Source: Microthrixaceae bacterium
GTDB lineage: Bacteria; Actinomycetota; Acidimicrobiia; Acidimicrobiales; Microtrichaceae
Direction: 5' to 3'
Assembly (NCBI GenBank): GCA_020027475.1
Contig: JAHRAZ010000061.1
Location: forward strand, 1 to 44,148
DNA length: 44,148 nucleotides
Shown piece after piece: positions 1 through 7,661 of this stretch; positions within the stretch are counted from its first letter, which is position 1; each line of letters opens with the position of its first letter. The position numbers were made by a program, and so were the translations under genes. The notes under the pieces were generated by a model that saw only the letters and a list, made by a program, of their open reading frames with translations, ran no database searches and was not told the DNA's origin.

Positions 1-921
1 CCCGAAAAACCAGCGTCCTCCGCCGGCGCCCCCGTGGCGGTGTACGGCCATGGTTTGACCATCAGCAAGGAGAGCATGGGGCTGGTGGCGAATGCCAACA
101 GCGCAGCCGGGGTGGCGACCATCGGAATTGATGTTCCCAATCATGGTGAACGCCAGGCCGGACAGGGTGGTTACCTGCTGGATCTCACAAACCCCAAGGG
201 GCTTGGTCGGCTGTTGAGCATGTTCGTTCAGGGCACTGTCGACCACGTCTCCCTGGTGGAGGCCATCGAGGAAGAACTCTCCGGCCTGGATGTGGCCCCA
301 TGGAACCTCGATGGCAACCACGGTGATGGTGTGGCCGATCTGGACACCTCCACGATCCTCTATGAAGGCACATCGATGGGCGGTGTACTCGGCGCCTCGG
401 AGGTGGCCCTGACACCCGAAATCGACGCTGCTTTCCTGCAAGTGCCCGGCAGCGGAATTGCAGACATTCTGTATCACTCGCAGCTCTGGGTGGCATTCGC
501 CGACGTGATCCCGTGGAGTGCAGGTGCGGGCGACGCGGCGGCTCTGATGGCCATCGCCACGTCGCTCATCGATCGGGGCGAGAACGCACATCTGATGGAC
601 GACCTGCGCGAGTCCGGCCGCGCCGTGTTCCTGCAGGTCGGAGTTGGTGACCGGATCGTTCCGAACTTCACCGCGGATCGTCTCGGCGCACTTCTGGGAC
701 TGGAACAGATGGAGCCAACCCTGGGGGCAACGAATCGCCCGAGTAGTGGCTCGACTGAACTACCGGCTGACGGTCGGGGTATGAAGGAGATATGGCCGAC
801 ACACTCCGCACCGTCGAATCAGGGGTTTGTCGCTCACGTATCCTTCATCGAGCCGCAGGCACTCAAGCTCCTGGCGGACTGGCTGGACGACAGGTTGCTG
901 GCGCTCGGAGTCACTTCCTGA
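1..921 (+). CDS. alpha/beta hydrolase, 3' part (5' end outside window)
   Basis: The reading frame is open from base 1, so the start lies upstream; 306 residues are visible. Family signs: a VYGHGL strand-loop that usually carries the oxyanion hole, then a nucleophile elbow reading GTSMGG (Ser at about visible residue 127), an acidic loop VGVGDRIV that fits the catalytic Asp, and a late His in FVAHVSF. This is the order of an alpha/beta-hydrolase triad. The segment around VPNHGERQ resembles large secreted or lipase-like hydrolases, but the substrate cannot be told. The stop lies 19 bases before the ABC-F start, so the two may be co-transcribed. The fold is well supported; whether the missing N-terminus has a signal peptide is unknown. 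Confidence 0.8.
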   Translation, partial: PEKPASSAGAPVAVYGHGLTISKESMGLVANANSAAGVATIGIDVPNHGERQAGQGGYLLDLTNPKGLGRLLSMFVQGTVDHVSLVEAIEEELSGLDVAPWNLDGNHGDGVADLDTSTILYEGTSMGGVLGASEVALTPEIDAAFLQVPGSGIADILYHSQLWVAFADVIPWSAGAGDAAALMAIATSLIDRGENAHLMDDLRESGRAVFLQVGVGDRIVPNFTADRLGALLGLEQMEPTLGATNRPSSGSTELPADGRGMKEIWPTHSAPSNQGFVAHVSFIEPQALKLLADWLDDRLLALGVTS

Positions 922-940
922 ACCAAGTCCCGGATGCCGC

Positions 941-2803
941 ATGATCCTGGTTGATGCGCGCGGCTTGGCTGCGGACCGTCCGGGCAGGGCCCTGTTCAGC
1001 AATGTCGACATCACCATCTCCAGCGGTGATCGGCTGGGAATTGTCGGCCTGAATGGCACCGGCAAGTCCACGCTGATTGACGTGCTCACCGGTGTTCGCG
1101 AGCCAGATGAGGGTGAGGTGCGGCGTGGGCGAGGTGTGACAGTGGCGGCACTGGATCAGTCGCCGACACTGCATGGGAAAACGGTTGGCGAAGCCCTCCA
1201 TCACGGAAACCTCGCGAAGGAGTGGGAGGTGGATGCGGTGGCGGACCGACTCGGCATCGGTGCCCTCGATTCCTCCGATCTCGATCACCTCTCGGGTGGT
1301 CAGAGAAAACGCATCTCGCTGGCCAGGGCCTTGGTGTCCGACGCCGATCTTCTAGTGCTCGACGAGCCGACGAACCATCTGGACATAGACGCCATCACCT
1401 GGTTGGAGAAGAGGCTCTCAGGATTCCCCGGTGGGCTGCTACTGGTCACGCACGACCGGCATTTCCTCGATCGGGTGACCAACCGGATCATCGAACTTCA
1501 TAGAGGCAAGGCCCATCTCCACGCCGGAGGGTACGCTACCTACCTGGAAGGCAAGGCCAAGAGGGAGGAGCTGGCCGAACGCCGCGAAACCACCCGGGCC
1601 AACCTGGCCCGTCGTGAGCTGGCTTGGCTGCGCAGGGGTGCACCAGCACGGACATCCAAACCGAAAGCCCGTATCGCCACAGCAACAGCTCTGGTGAATC
1701 GCAGGCCCGATGATCCAATACGGCCTGAGGAATTGCCGCTTCTCGCTGCCACACCCCGCCTCGGTGACCGGGTGATAGAACTGGATGAGGTGGGATACAC
1801 CTTCGGCGAAACGGAGTCTGATACCTCACGTGGTGAGGTGAAACTCTTTGAGGGTTTGAATCTGCTGCTGGACCCTCGGGAGCGGCTGGGAATCGTTGGA
1901 CCCAATGGAGCGGGAAAGTCGACTCTGTTGGAGGTCATGGCCAAACGCCTCGAGCCAACCAGCGGCGAGGTTCGCCATGGTTCAACCGTGGTTGTCGAAG
2001 TGTTCGATCAACTGGGAACCGAGCTCGACCCAAGTCTCCGGCTTCGTGACGCCGTGGTCGGACCAGATGGCGAGCCGAGTCACCTCCACGGGTCCCTCAT
2101 GGAGGCATTCTGGTTTGACGAGGACACTCAGTGGGCTCCGATCGAACTCCTGTCGGGCGGTGAGCGCCGACGGCTCCAGCTGCTGATCACGCTCGCCCGG
2201 CAGCCAAACGTGTTGATGCTCGATGAACCAACCAACGACCTTGATCTGGACACGCTCCGGCAACTCGAGGACTTCCTGGAGGTGTTCCCCGGGGCCGTTG
2301 TGGTGGTCAGCCATGACAGGGCGTTTCTCGAACGTGTTGTGTCCGACGTGCTCATTCTGGGCGACGGGATGGCCCGTCGCCTACCCGGCGGATACCCGGC
2401 ATATGAATCCGAAAGGGTTGTTCAGCGGTCTCCGCACAAGGCCGCTGCCGTGGACGGCTCCACACGATCCGCCAGATCCAGACAGTCAGCGAGGCCCGCG
2501 AAGAAGGGCCGCTCAAAGGACGGTGCAAGCTCCGGCGCGGCCGGACAGGCCGGGTCTCCCGGGCAACGCAGCCCTTCCACCTTGCGGCACCGCATGCGTT
2601 CGGTCGAGCGTCTCATGGCCGACACCGAGTCCTCCGTCGGGGTGCTGTTGAAGGAACTGGAGTCGGCCGGTGCCGATGGAGGGGTCGAACGACTCCAGAG
2701 TCTCAGCGCTCAGTTGTCCGCAGCGCAGCAGGCTGCGGACTCCGCCGAGGAAGAGTGGCTGCTGTTGGCCTCGGAGATCGAGGAACGCGGACTCGACATC
2801 TGA
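941..2803 (+). CDS. ABC-F family ATPase (Uup-like)
   Basis: A 620-residue soluble protein with two ABC ATPase domains and no membrane segment, the ABC-F layout. Domain 1: Walker A GLNGTGKST (36-44), signature LSGGQ (117-121), Walker B LLVLDEPTNHLD (137-148). Domain 2: Walker A GPNGAGKST (320-328), signature LSGGE (404-408), Walker B with DEPTNDLD (428-435). Between them lies a charged Arg/Lys/Glu linker (about 203-245), the position of the family's tRNA-interaction motif. The tail is a Ser/Arg/Lys-rich spacer (505-545) followed by a predicted coiled coil (550-615), as in Uup. The ATG at 941 is chosen because homology begins at once; the frame is open further upstream, overlapping the hydrolase. 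Known ABC-F proteins act on ribosomes, in translation or antibiotic protection; the exact role here is not resolvable. Confidence 0.9.
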   Translation: MILVDARGLAADRPGRALFSNVDITISSGDRLGIVGLNGTGKSTLIDVLTGVREPDEGEVRRGRGVTVAALDQSPTLHGKTVGEALHHGNLAKEWEVDAVADRLGIGALDSSDLDHLSGGQRKRISLARALVSDADLLVLDEPTNHLDIDAITWLEKRLSGFPGGLLLVTHDRHFLDRVTNRIIELHRGKAHLHAGGYATYLEGKAKREELAERRETTRANLARRELAWLRRGAPARTSKPKARIATATALVNRRPDDPIRPEELPLLAATPRLGDRVIELDEVGYTFGETESDTSRGEVKLFEGLNLLLDPRERLGIVGPNGAGKSTLLEVMAKRLEPTSGEVRHGSTVVVEVFDQLGTELDPSLRLRDAVVGPDGEPSHLHGSLMEAFWFDEDTQWAPIELLSGGERRRLQLLITLARQPNVLMLDEPTNDLDLDTLRQLEDFLEVFPGAVVVVSHDRAFLERVVSDVLILGDGMARRLPGGYPAYESERVVQRSPHKAAAVDGSTRSARSRQSARPAKKGRSKDGASSGAAGQAGSPGQRSPSTLRHRMRSVERLMADTESSVGVLLKELESAGADGGVERLQSLSAQLSAAQQAADSAEEEWLLLASEIEERGLDI

Positions 2804-2827
2804 TCCGGGTACTCGGCTGGGATCACC

Positions 2828-3478
2828 TCAGGTGTAGAAGGGGTTTTCCCCCGCTTCGTGATCCGTGGTGTCAATTACTTCCTTCACCTCGGGAATCGCT
2901 TCCATGATTGCGGAACGGATTCCATCCCTGAGGGTGGCAGCAGATGCGGCGCATCCCTGGCAGCCGCCTCCCATGGTGACGTACACATTGTTTTCCTCAT
3001 CCGCTCCGACGAACTGGGCAAAGCCGCCATGGGATGCGAGCATTGGATTGATCTGTAGTTCGAGAAGCTGGCTGACCTTGTCAGGCAACTCGCCGGTCAG
3101 ATCCACGTCGATTCCCTCAAAGGGATCCGGAGTGTTGGGATTGCGAATCACCAGCCCGCCCTGCGCCGAATTTCGCGGAACGTCGAGTTCGGCACCGCGA
3201 AGGCGTTCGACCGACTCGGACTCGATGGCAACCATGAGGTCGCCAACCGAATACCCGTGGTGGCCATCCGCTACTTCATCCGGTGATGCAAACGACAGAT
3301 CGTAGGTGTATTCGCGAGCGTTGGTGCCCGTGATTTCCACCCGGAGCGAAAGGGTGTCGGAGTCGGACTCTTCGTTGCGGATGGAGATTACCGATGCCAT
3401 CGCCTCGTCAGTGATGGTCATGGGATCCGCGTCGGGACCATCTGAGGTATCCGGGCTGAGGGGAGTGTCGAGGGTCAT
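2828..3478 (-). CDS. nfuA: NfuA-like Fe-S cluster carrier protein
   Basis: 216 residues. The C-terminal half (about 132-205) is a NifU C-terminal (Nfu) domain with the cluster-binding pair Cys173-x-x-Cys176 in GGGCQGC. The N-terminal half (about 20-120) looks like an A-type (IscA/HesB) scaffold domain without its cysteines, the NfuA arrangement of a degenerate A-type domain plus Nfu. The role is delivery of 4Fe-4S clusters to apoproteins. The ATG at 3478 follows an AGAGGA ribosome-binding site; Met20 is a possible alternative start. The gene lies downstream of dxs on the same strand with a 134-base gap holding two palindromes, so it probably has its own regulated promoter. Nearby clients could include MoaA (4Fe-4S) and, outside the window, the Fe-S enzymes IspG/IspH of the DXS pathway; this link is inference. 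Confidence 0.88.
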   Translation of the reverse strand: MTLDTPLSPDTSDGPDADPMTITDEAMASVISIRNEESDSDTLSLRVEITGTNAREYTYDLSFASPDEVADGHHGYSVGDLMVAIESESVERLRGAELDVPRNSAQGGLVIRNPNTPDPFEGIDVDLTGELPDKVSQLLELQINPMLASHGGFAQFVGADEENNVYVTMGGGCQGCAASAATLRDGIRSAIMEAIPEVKEVIDTTDHEAGENPFYT

Positions 3479-3535
3479 CTGGTTCCTCTTGGAGATCTGG
3501 CCGGCTGCCTTGGGGAGGCATGGCTCGGGCCTTGA

Positions 3536-3572
3536 TGTGGTTCACACCACAATAAATGTGGTTTGCACCATG
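3536..3572. promoter_or_regulatory. tandem operator-like palindromes upstream of nfuA
   Basis: Two copies of an ATGTGGTTnnCACCA-like element start at 3535 and 3556, exactly 21 bp (two helical turns) apart. The first is a perfect inverted repeat with arms TGTGGT and ACCACA around TCAC (3536-3551). The second has arms TGGT/ACCA around TTGC. They lie 57-95 bases upstream of the nfuA start, where a regulator of the Fe-S gene would bind. The protein is unknown; the sites do not obviously match a consensus I know. Confidence 0.45.
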
Positions 3573-3612
3573 CTAATAGTGAAAACTGTTCCGGTCACCC
3601 CGGGAATCCCAC

Positions 3613-5487
3613 TCATTGAGTGTGCCCGCTGGCTGATCCAACCCAGGACAGCACCTCGTCCACGATGCCGTCCGCGTCAAGACCCAGCCGGTGCAGAATC
3701 ACCCCGGGTTTGGCCTGAGTCAGATACACGGTGGGAACACCCAGAACACGAACCGTTGGCCCGTCCGTTGGTGCGAGTTTCGACAGGGAGTCTGCAATCG
3801 AAGCTCCGATACCCCCGTCTCGCAGGCCGTCCTCGATGGAAACCACCAACCGGTGGGTGGCGGCGTCGTCGAGCATCTCGGGATCCAGCGGTTTGACCAC
3901 TCTGGGATCCCAGACCGTTACCCGGTGGCCGGCGGAAACGAGTTTGTCGGCCGCTGAGTCGGCTGCGGCGAGCATGTTGCCGACGCCGATGATGCAGATG
4001 TCCTCACCTTCACGGATCTTTCGGGCAGAAAGCCCGGATCCGCAGCCTTCGAGGTCGGGAGGCATTGCCTTCGAGAACCTGATCGCCGATGGCCCAGCGG
4101 TACACAATTCGAGTGCGTCGTCGAGCATCTGGGCGACTTCTGCGTAGTTCGACGGTGCAAACATGGTCATGTTCGGAACCTTGCTCATCAACACCATGTC
4201 CAGCACGCCGTTGTGTGATGCTCCGTCATCACCGGTAATCCCGGCTCGATCCATAACGAACACCACCGGTTGGCCGTGCATCCCGACATCCAGATTCACC
4301 TGGTCCATGGCTCGGGTGAGGAAGGTCGAGTAGACGGCAATCACCGGTCGCAGGCCGCCCATGGCCATCCCGGCCGCGGAGGTCACGGCGTGCTGTTCGG
4401 CAATCCCCACATCGAAGAATCGTTCCGGAAACTCGTCCTGAAAAGGCAGGAGGCCGGTGCTGTCGGGCATCGCAGCCGTGATCGCGACCACTTCAGGTCG
4501 TTTGGCTCCCTGATCAGCGATGGCGGCAGAGAACGCAGCCGTATAGGAACCCGGCTTGAGTTCCGACGTGTCGTGCATATTCTTGATTTCGTCGGCCTCG
4601 GCGGGTCCGTAACCTCGTCCCTTGTGGGTGAGGCAGTGAACGACCACCGGGCCTTCCATGTCGGCCGCTGCAGAGAATGCTCCTTCAAGCGAGGCGATGT
4701 CATGACCGTCGTAGGGACCGATGTAGTTGACACCCAGCTGTTCGAAGAATTCCGGAGGTTCGAACATCTCCCGCAGGGCCGCCTTCGCGCCATCCATGCC
4801 CTTTTCGATCACGGGCCCGACCACGGGGACGTCGTTGATGAAACGCTCAACGCGATCGCGATTGCGCTGGTATGTGGATGACGCCCTGAAACGCGACAAT
4901 GACTCACCAAGGCGCGAAGCGGTGGGGGCATAGGATCTGCCGTTGTCGTTGAGGACGATGATTGCTTTCACCTGTGAATGTCCGAGGTTGTTCAATCCTT
5001 CATATGCCATGCCCCCGGTGAGAGCGCCGTCGCCAAGGACTGCAACTACCTGATCGCCGGATGATGGATCTGCTGTCCCGGACCTCTTTGCAGCTTCCTG
5101 CTTGGCCACTGCCAGTCCGTGGGCGTAGGAAACGATGGTGGACGCATGGCTATTCTCAACCCAGTCGTGTTCGCTTTCGGCTCTGGAGGGGTAACCCGAC
5201 AATCCACCTTCTTGGCGCAGGTTCGAAAATCCCTCGCGTCGGCCCGTGAGCAACTTGTGCACGTATGCCTGGTGGCCGGTGTCCCAGAGGATCACATCGT
5301 CAGGTGAGTCGAAAACTCTGTGTAGGGCAATGGTCATCTCGACCACTCCCAGGTTGGAACCGAGGTGGCCGCCGTGTGTGGTCACGGCATCCACGAGGAA
5401 CTCCCGGATTTCTTCGCAAAGCTGCTCCAGTTGCTCAGGAGTGAGCTTCTTCAAGTCTTTGGGGTATTGGACTTCGTCCAGAATCAT
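3613..5487 (-). CDS. dxs: 1-deoxy-D-xylulose-5-phosphate synthase
   Basis: 624 residues, full length for DXS. The enzyme condenses pyruvate and glyceraldehyde 3-phosphate with thiamine diphosphate, the first step of the MEP isoprenoid pathway; it is cytosolic. Visible motifs: substrate-site DTGHQAYVHK (69-78), the ThDP/Mg motif GDGALTGG (152-159) with NDNGRS (180-185), and the catalytic Glu364 in VGIAEQHAVT. The transketolase central and C-terminal domains follow in order. The ATG at 5487 is preceded by an AGAGG ribosome-binding site. It lies 52 bases downstream of the flippase-like gene on the same strand and is probably in one transcript with it. Isoprenoid output also feeds menaquinone, for which menB is present in this window. 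Confidence 0.97.
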   Translation of the reverse strand: MILDEVQYPKDLKKLTPEQLEQLCEEIREFLVDAVTTHGGHLGSNLGVVEMTIALHRVFDSPDDVILWDTGHQAYVHKLLTGRREGFSNLRQEGGLSGYPSRAESEHDWVENSHASTIVSYAHGLAVAKQEAAKRSGTADPSSGDQVVAVLGDGALTGGMAYEGLNNLGHSQVKAIIVLNDNGRSYAPTASRLGESLSRFRASSTYQRNRDRVERFINDVPVVGPVIEKGMDGAKAALREMFEPPEFFEQLGVNYIGPYDGHDIASLEGAFSAAADMEGPVVVHCLTHKGRGYGPAEADEIKNMHDTSELKPGSYTAAFSAAIADQGAKRPEVVAITAAMPDSTGLLPFQDEFPERFFDVGIAEQHAVTSAAGMAMGGLRPVIAVYSTFLTRAMDQVNLDVGMHGQPVVFVMDRAGITGDDGASHNGVLDMVLMSKVPNMTMFAPSNYAEVAQMLDDALELCTAGPSAIRFSKAMPPDLEGCGSGLSARKIREGEDICIIGVGNMLAAADSAADKLVSAGHRVTVWDPRVVKPLDPEMLDDAATHRLVVSIEDGLRDGGIGASIADSLSKLAPTDGPTVRVLGVPTVYLTQAKPGVILHRLGLDADGIVDEVLSWVGSASGHTQ

Positions 5488-5539
5488 CTGTGACCTCTTT
5501 GGCGAACGCCTCCCACGCTATCGAAGCTGACCATCGCGG

Positions 5540-6610
5540 TCAGCTTGACTTGGCAGAGTTCACGCTGCGTCCTGTGAACCCTCCGGCGAAGAAGCTGGGT
5601 GCTCCCGCGAGGCTGGTGATGATGAACACCATGTAAATGAGCAGTCCGAGGGCAATTGCGTCGGAGCTGCTCACGCCTATGGCGCCGAAGAGGAACACGA
5701 AAACCACTTCGCGGACACCCAAACCGCCCAGTGAGAGGGGGAAGTTCTGCAGGATTGCCGCCGGCGGGAAAAACGCCATGCAGACAACGATCGTGATTTC
5801 GGGGATTTCGAGGGCTCTGGCGCATGCCCACAATGAAACGCACTGGAGGAACTGGAATCCCAATCCGGTTGCCAGGACCCGCAAGGCGCTGGCGGGCGAC
5901 TTGCGGAATTCGACAACGCCCAGATGCACGGCTCCCAGGTATCTGCGCCAACCCTGTCGGTCCACCAGCCGACCAGCTCCCCTTGGATGTCCCGCGAGCC
6001 ACAGAATCGCGGTCAGGGCGCCGAGGGTGGCGATGTTCACACTGAGGATCAGCGAGGTCTGGGCCCCCAGATGCAGCAGGGAAGTGTCGAGGAACAGCCC
6101 GATGAACGAGAGAACCGGCAGCACGAACCACCCGGTCAATCGTTCGAGGCTCACCGACGCGAATGAATCGGCGTAATCGTCTGTGTCGTTGCCTTGGCGA
6201 ATGACCCGAACCACGTCGCCGCCGAAAGAGGTGGGCAGCGCTTTCGAGACGAACTCGCCCGTGAGCAGATGCGAGAACAGCCTGCGGAATTCCGGCTGCA
6301 TCTCGAGAGTTTGGGAGACCTGGTACCACCTGAGGGTCTGCATCAGATAGGCGAGGAACAGAATTGCGATGGCAGCCAGGATCCAGCCCAAGGCGGCCCA
6401 CGTCGGCTCGGGGAGCAGATCCGACAGCGAGGCGTCCGGGAGGCTCCAGATGAGCAGGGCCACCAGACCCACGCTGAAGGCCAGCCGAAGCGCCAGCTTC
6501 CAGCCCCTGTTCCTGGGCATTTCGTGCGGAAGTGTCTCCGCAGAGATCTCGTCGATGGCCTCGAGGCGCTCCGATTCCTCGGAGTGGAGTTCCCCCTCGC
6601 CGTTTGCCAT
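5540..6610 (-). CDS. lysylphosphatidylglycerol synthase transmembrane (AglD/YbhN-type) protein
   Basis: 356 residues with an acidic, Glu-rich N-terminal cytoplasmic tail (1-38) followed by about eight hydrophobic segments. Family marks are LPTSFGGDVVRV in the first half and LGGLGVREV in the second, the paired glycine-rich signatures of the UPF0104/LPG_synthase_TM family. It has no attached aminoacyltransferase domain, so it is not an MprF enzyme. Relatives are proposed to flip or bind polyprenyl-linked or lipid substrates. Its position directly upstream of dxs fits a polyprenyl-phosphate-related role, but that is inference. The start at 6610 is an ATG; the N-terminal tail is longer than in many homologues. 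Confidence 0.82.
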   Translation of the reverse strand: MANGEGELHSEESERLEAIDEISAETLPHEMPRNRGWKLALRLAFSVGLVALLIWSLPDASLSDLLPEPTWAALGWILAAIAILFLAYLMQTLRWYQVSQTLEMQPEFRRLFSHLLTGEFVSKALPTSFGGDVVRVIRQGNDTDDYADSFASVSLERLTGWFVLPVLSFIGLFLDTSLLHLGAQTSLILSVNIATLGALTAILWLAGHPRGAGRLVDRQGWRRYLGAVHLGVVEFRKSPASALRVLATGLGFQFLQCVSLWACARALEIPEITIVVCMAFFPPAAILQNFPLSLGGLGVREVVFVFLFGAIGVSSSDAIALGLLIYMVFIITSLAGAPSFFAGGFTGRSVNSAKSS

Positions 6611-6683
6611 CAGTCGACGTTACCCTCGACCGATGGTTTCCGAGCCACAGGCGGACTCAGGAACCGGCGGACAAATCGGGACC

Positions 6684-6717
6684 AAAACGAGAAACGGCCA
6701 CCCTTGGAGGGTGGCCG
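6684..6717 (-). terminator. rho-independent terminator of the small lipoprotein gene
   Basis: A perfect 9-bp stem, CGGCCACCC (6695-6703) with GGGTGGCCG (6709-6717), and a 5-base loop. Read on the minus strand it is followed by a T-rich stretch (TTTCTCGTTTTGG). It lies 20 bases after the stop of the gene at 6738-6881 and ahead of the flippase-like gene. Confidence 0.75.
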
Positions 6718-6737
6718 AATCCCAACTCTTCGCCTTG

Positions 6738-6881
6738 TCAGTTGCAGACGACGCCAAAGTTCACGCCGGGCTCCTGCACCCACAGTGCGCAGCCTTCGCC
6801 AATGTCAATCTTGCAGGCTCCTGCAGCGAGTGGCAGTACGGCCAGCACGCCGATCATCAGAATTCGAGCACGTTTGCTCAT
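6738..6881 (-). CDS. 47-residue putative lipoprotein / secreted micropeptide
   Basis: A small gene with a clear translation signal: GAGGGGGA lies 8 bases before the ATG at 6881. The frame is open 20 codons further upstream but without a comparable site. The product has a basic start (MSKRAR), a hydrophobic core (ILMIGVLAVLPLAA) and a lipobox-like LAAGAC, so Cys23 may be lipidated. The mature part would be about 25 residues with two further cysteines (Cys31 and Cys46), which could form a disulfide. A strong terminator follows 20 bases downstream, so it looks like a stand-alone transcription unit. I do not recognise a family. The function is unknown. Confidence 0.6.
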   Translation of the reverse strand: MSKRARILMIGVLAVLPLAAGACKIDIGEGCALWVQEPGVNFGVVCN

Positions 6882-7066
6882 TTGGATTTCCCCCTCTGGT
6901 ATGAGCCTCCGATTGCCCCGGAAGCTGCCACGTTGTGACAAACCAATGTCTAGGGGCAGCCCCCGGTGCTGTCAATCAGAACCTGCTTCGGGCCGACTCT
7001 GCACATGGCCAACGAGGTAAAGCGCGAAATCGGGTGTGGCCGACGCGGGGATACCCGAATCGCGGG

Positions 7067-7462
7067 TTATCGAGTCCTCTGCATGAACTTCTCGATGTTC
7101 ACGGCGACCCTTGTGACCTTGCCGGCAGCCACCAGTCCCCGGTCATCCTTGGCAGTCACCTTGAACATGAGGCGGTGGCCCTCCACCCGGTCAAGGTGCG
7201 CCTCCGCGCGAACCGAGGCACCGACCGGAGTCGGACAGATGTGTTCAACCTGAACCCGAACCCCGACCGAGGTCATTCCCTCGCCGAGTTCCCCGTTTAG
7301 AGCACGCATTGTGGCTTCTTCAACCAAGGCCAGGATCCGGGGGGTCGCGAGCACCCGAACCTCACCCGAACCGATGGCGATCGCCGTGTCGTGTTCTGTG
7401 ACCGTTGTTTCCACAACACCCGTGAGTCCGGGCCGAACCTGCATGGTCGTTACGATATGCAC
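7067..7462 (-). CDS. FlK-like hotdog-fold acyl-CoA thioesterase
   Basis: 131 residues, a single hotdog domain. Thr40, Glu48 and His74 keep the 8- and 26-residue spacing of the catalytic Thr42/Glu50/His76 triad of fluoroacetyl-CoA thioesterase FlK, in the contexts LATPRILALVEEA and VQVEHICPTPVG. Family members hydrolyse small acyl-CoA thioesters; the fluoroacetyl specificity of FlK itself is rare, so the true substrate is open. The GTG at 7462 gives the longest product, but neither it nor the ATG at 7444 (six residues shorter) has a good ribosome-binding site. The gene is divergent from tldD, sharing a 199-base intergenic region in which I could not find a convincing promoter. Confidence 0.78.
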   Translation of the reverse strand: MHIVTTMQVRPGLTGVVETTVTEHDTAIAIGSGEVRVLATPRILALVEEATMRALNGELGEGMTSVGVRVQVEHICPTPVGASVRAEAHLDRVEGHRLMFKVTAKDDRGLVAAGKVTRVAVNIEKFMQRTR

Positions 7463-7661
7463 TTCACGGCGTTACGGCACACTCGTACCCCACAAACGCC
7501 CCAATGCTGGTCGAGGAGATGGCCCGATGACTCAGTCCCCGAGCCTTGGACAACACTTGAGTGCTGGTGCTCCGTGGTCGGAGCAGGGTATGGACACAAT
7601 CCCGGAATCGGCGTGCCAATCCACGTGACAATCCAACGGTGCTTGAACGAAAGAGGTTTCC

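Noticed and set aside
5484-6401. 305-codon minus-strand open frame overlapping the flippase-like gene
   Set aside because: It is an Arg/Pro/His-rich shadow of the hydrophobic gene in another frame, typical of high-GC DNA.
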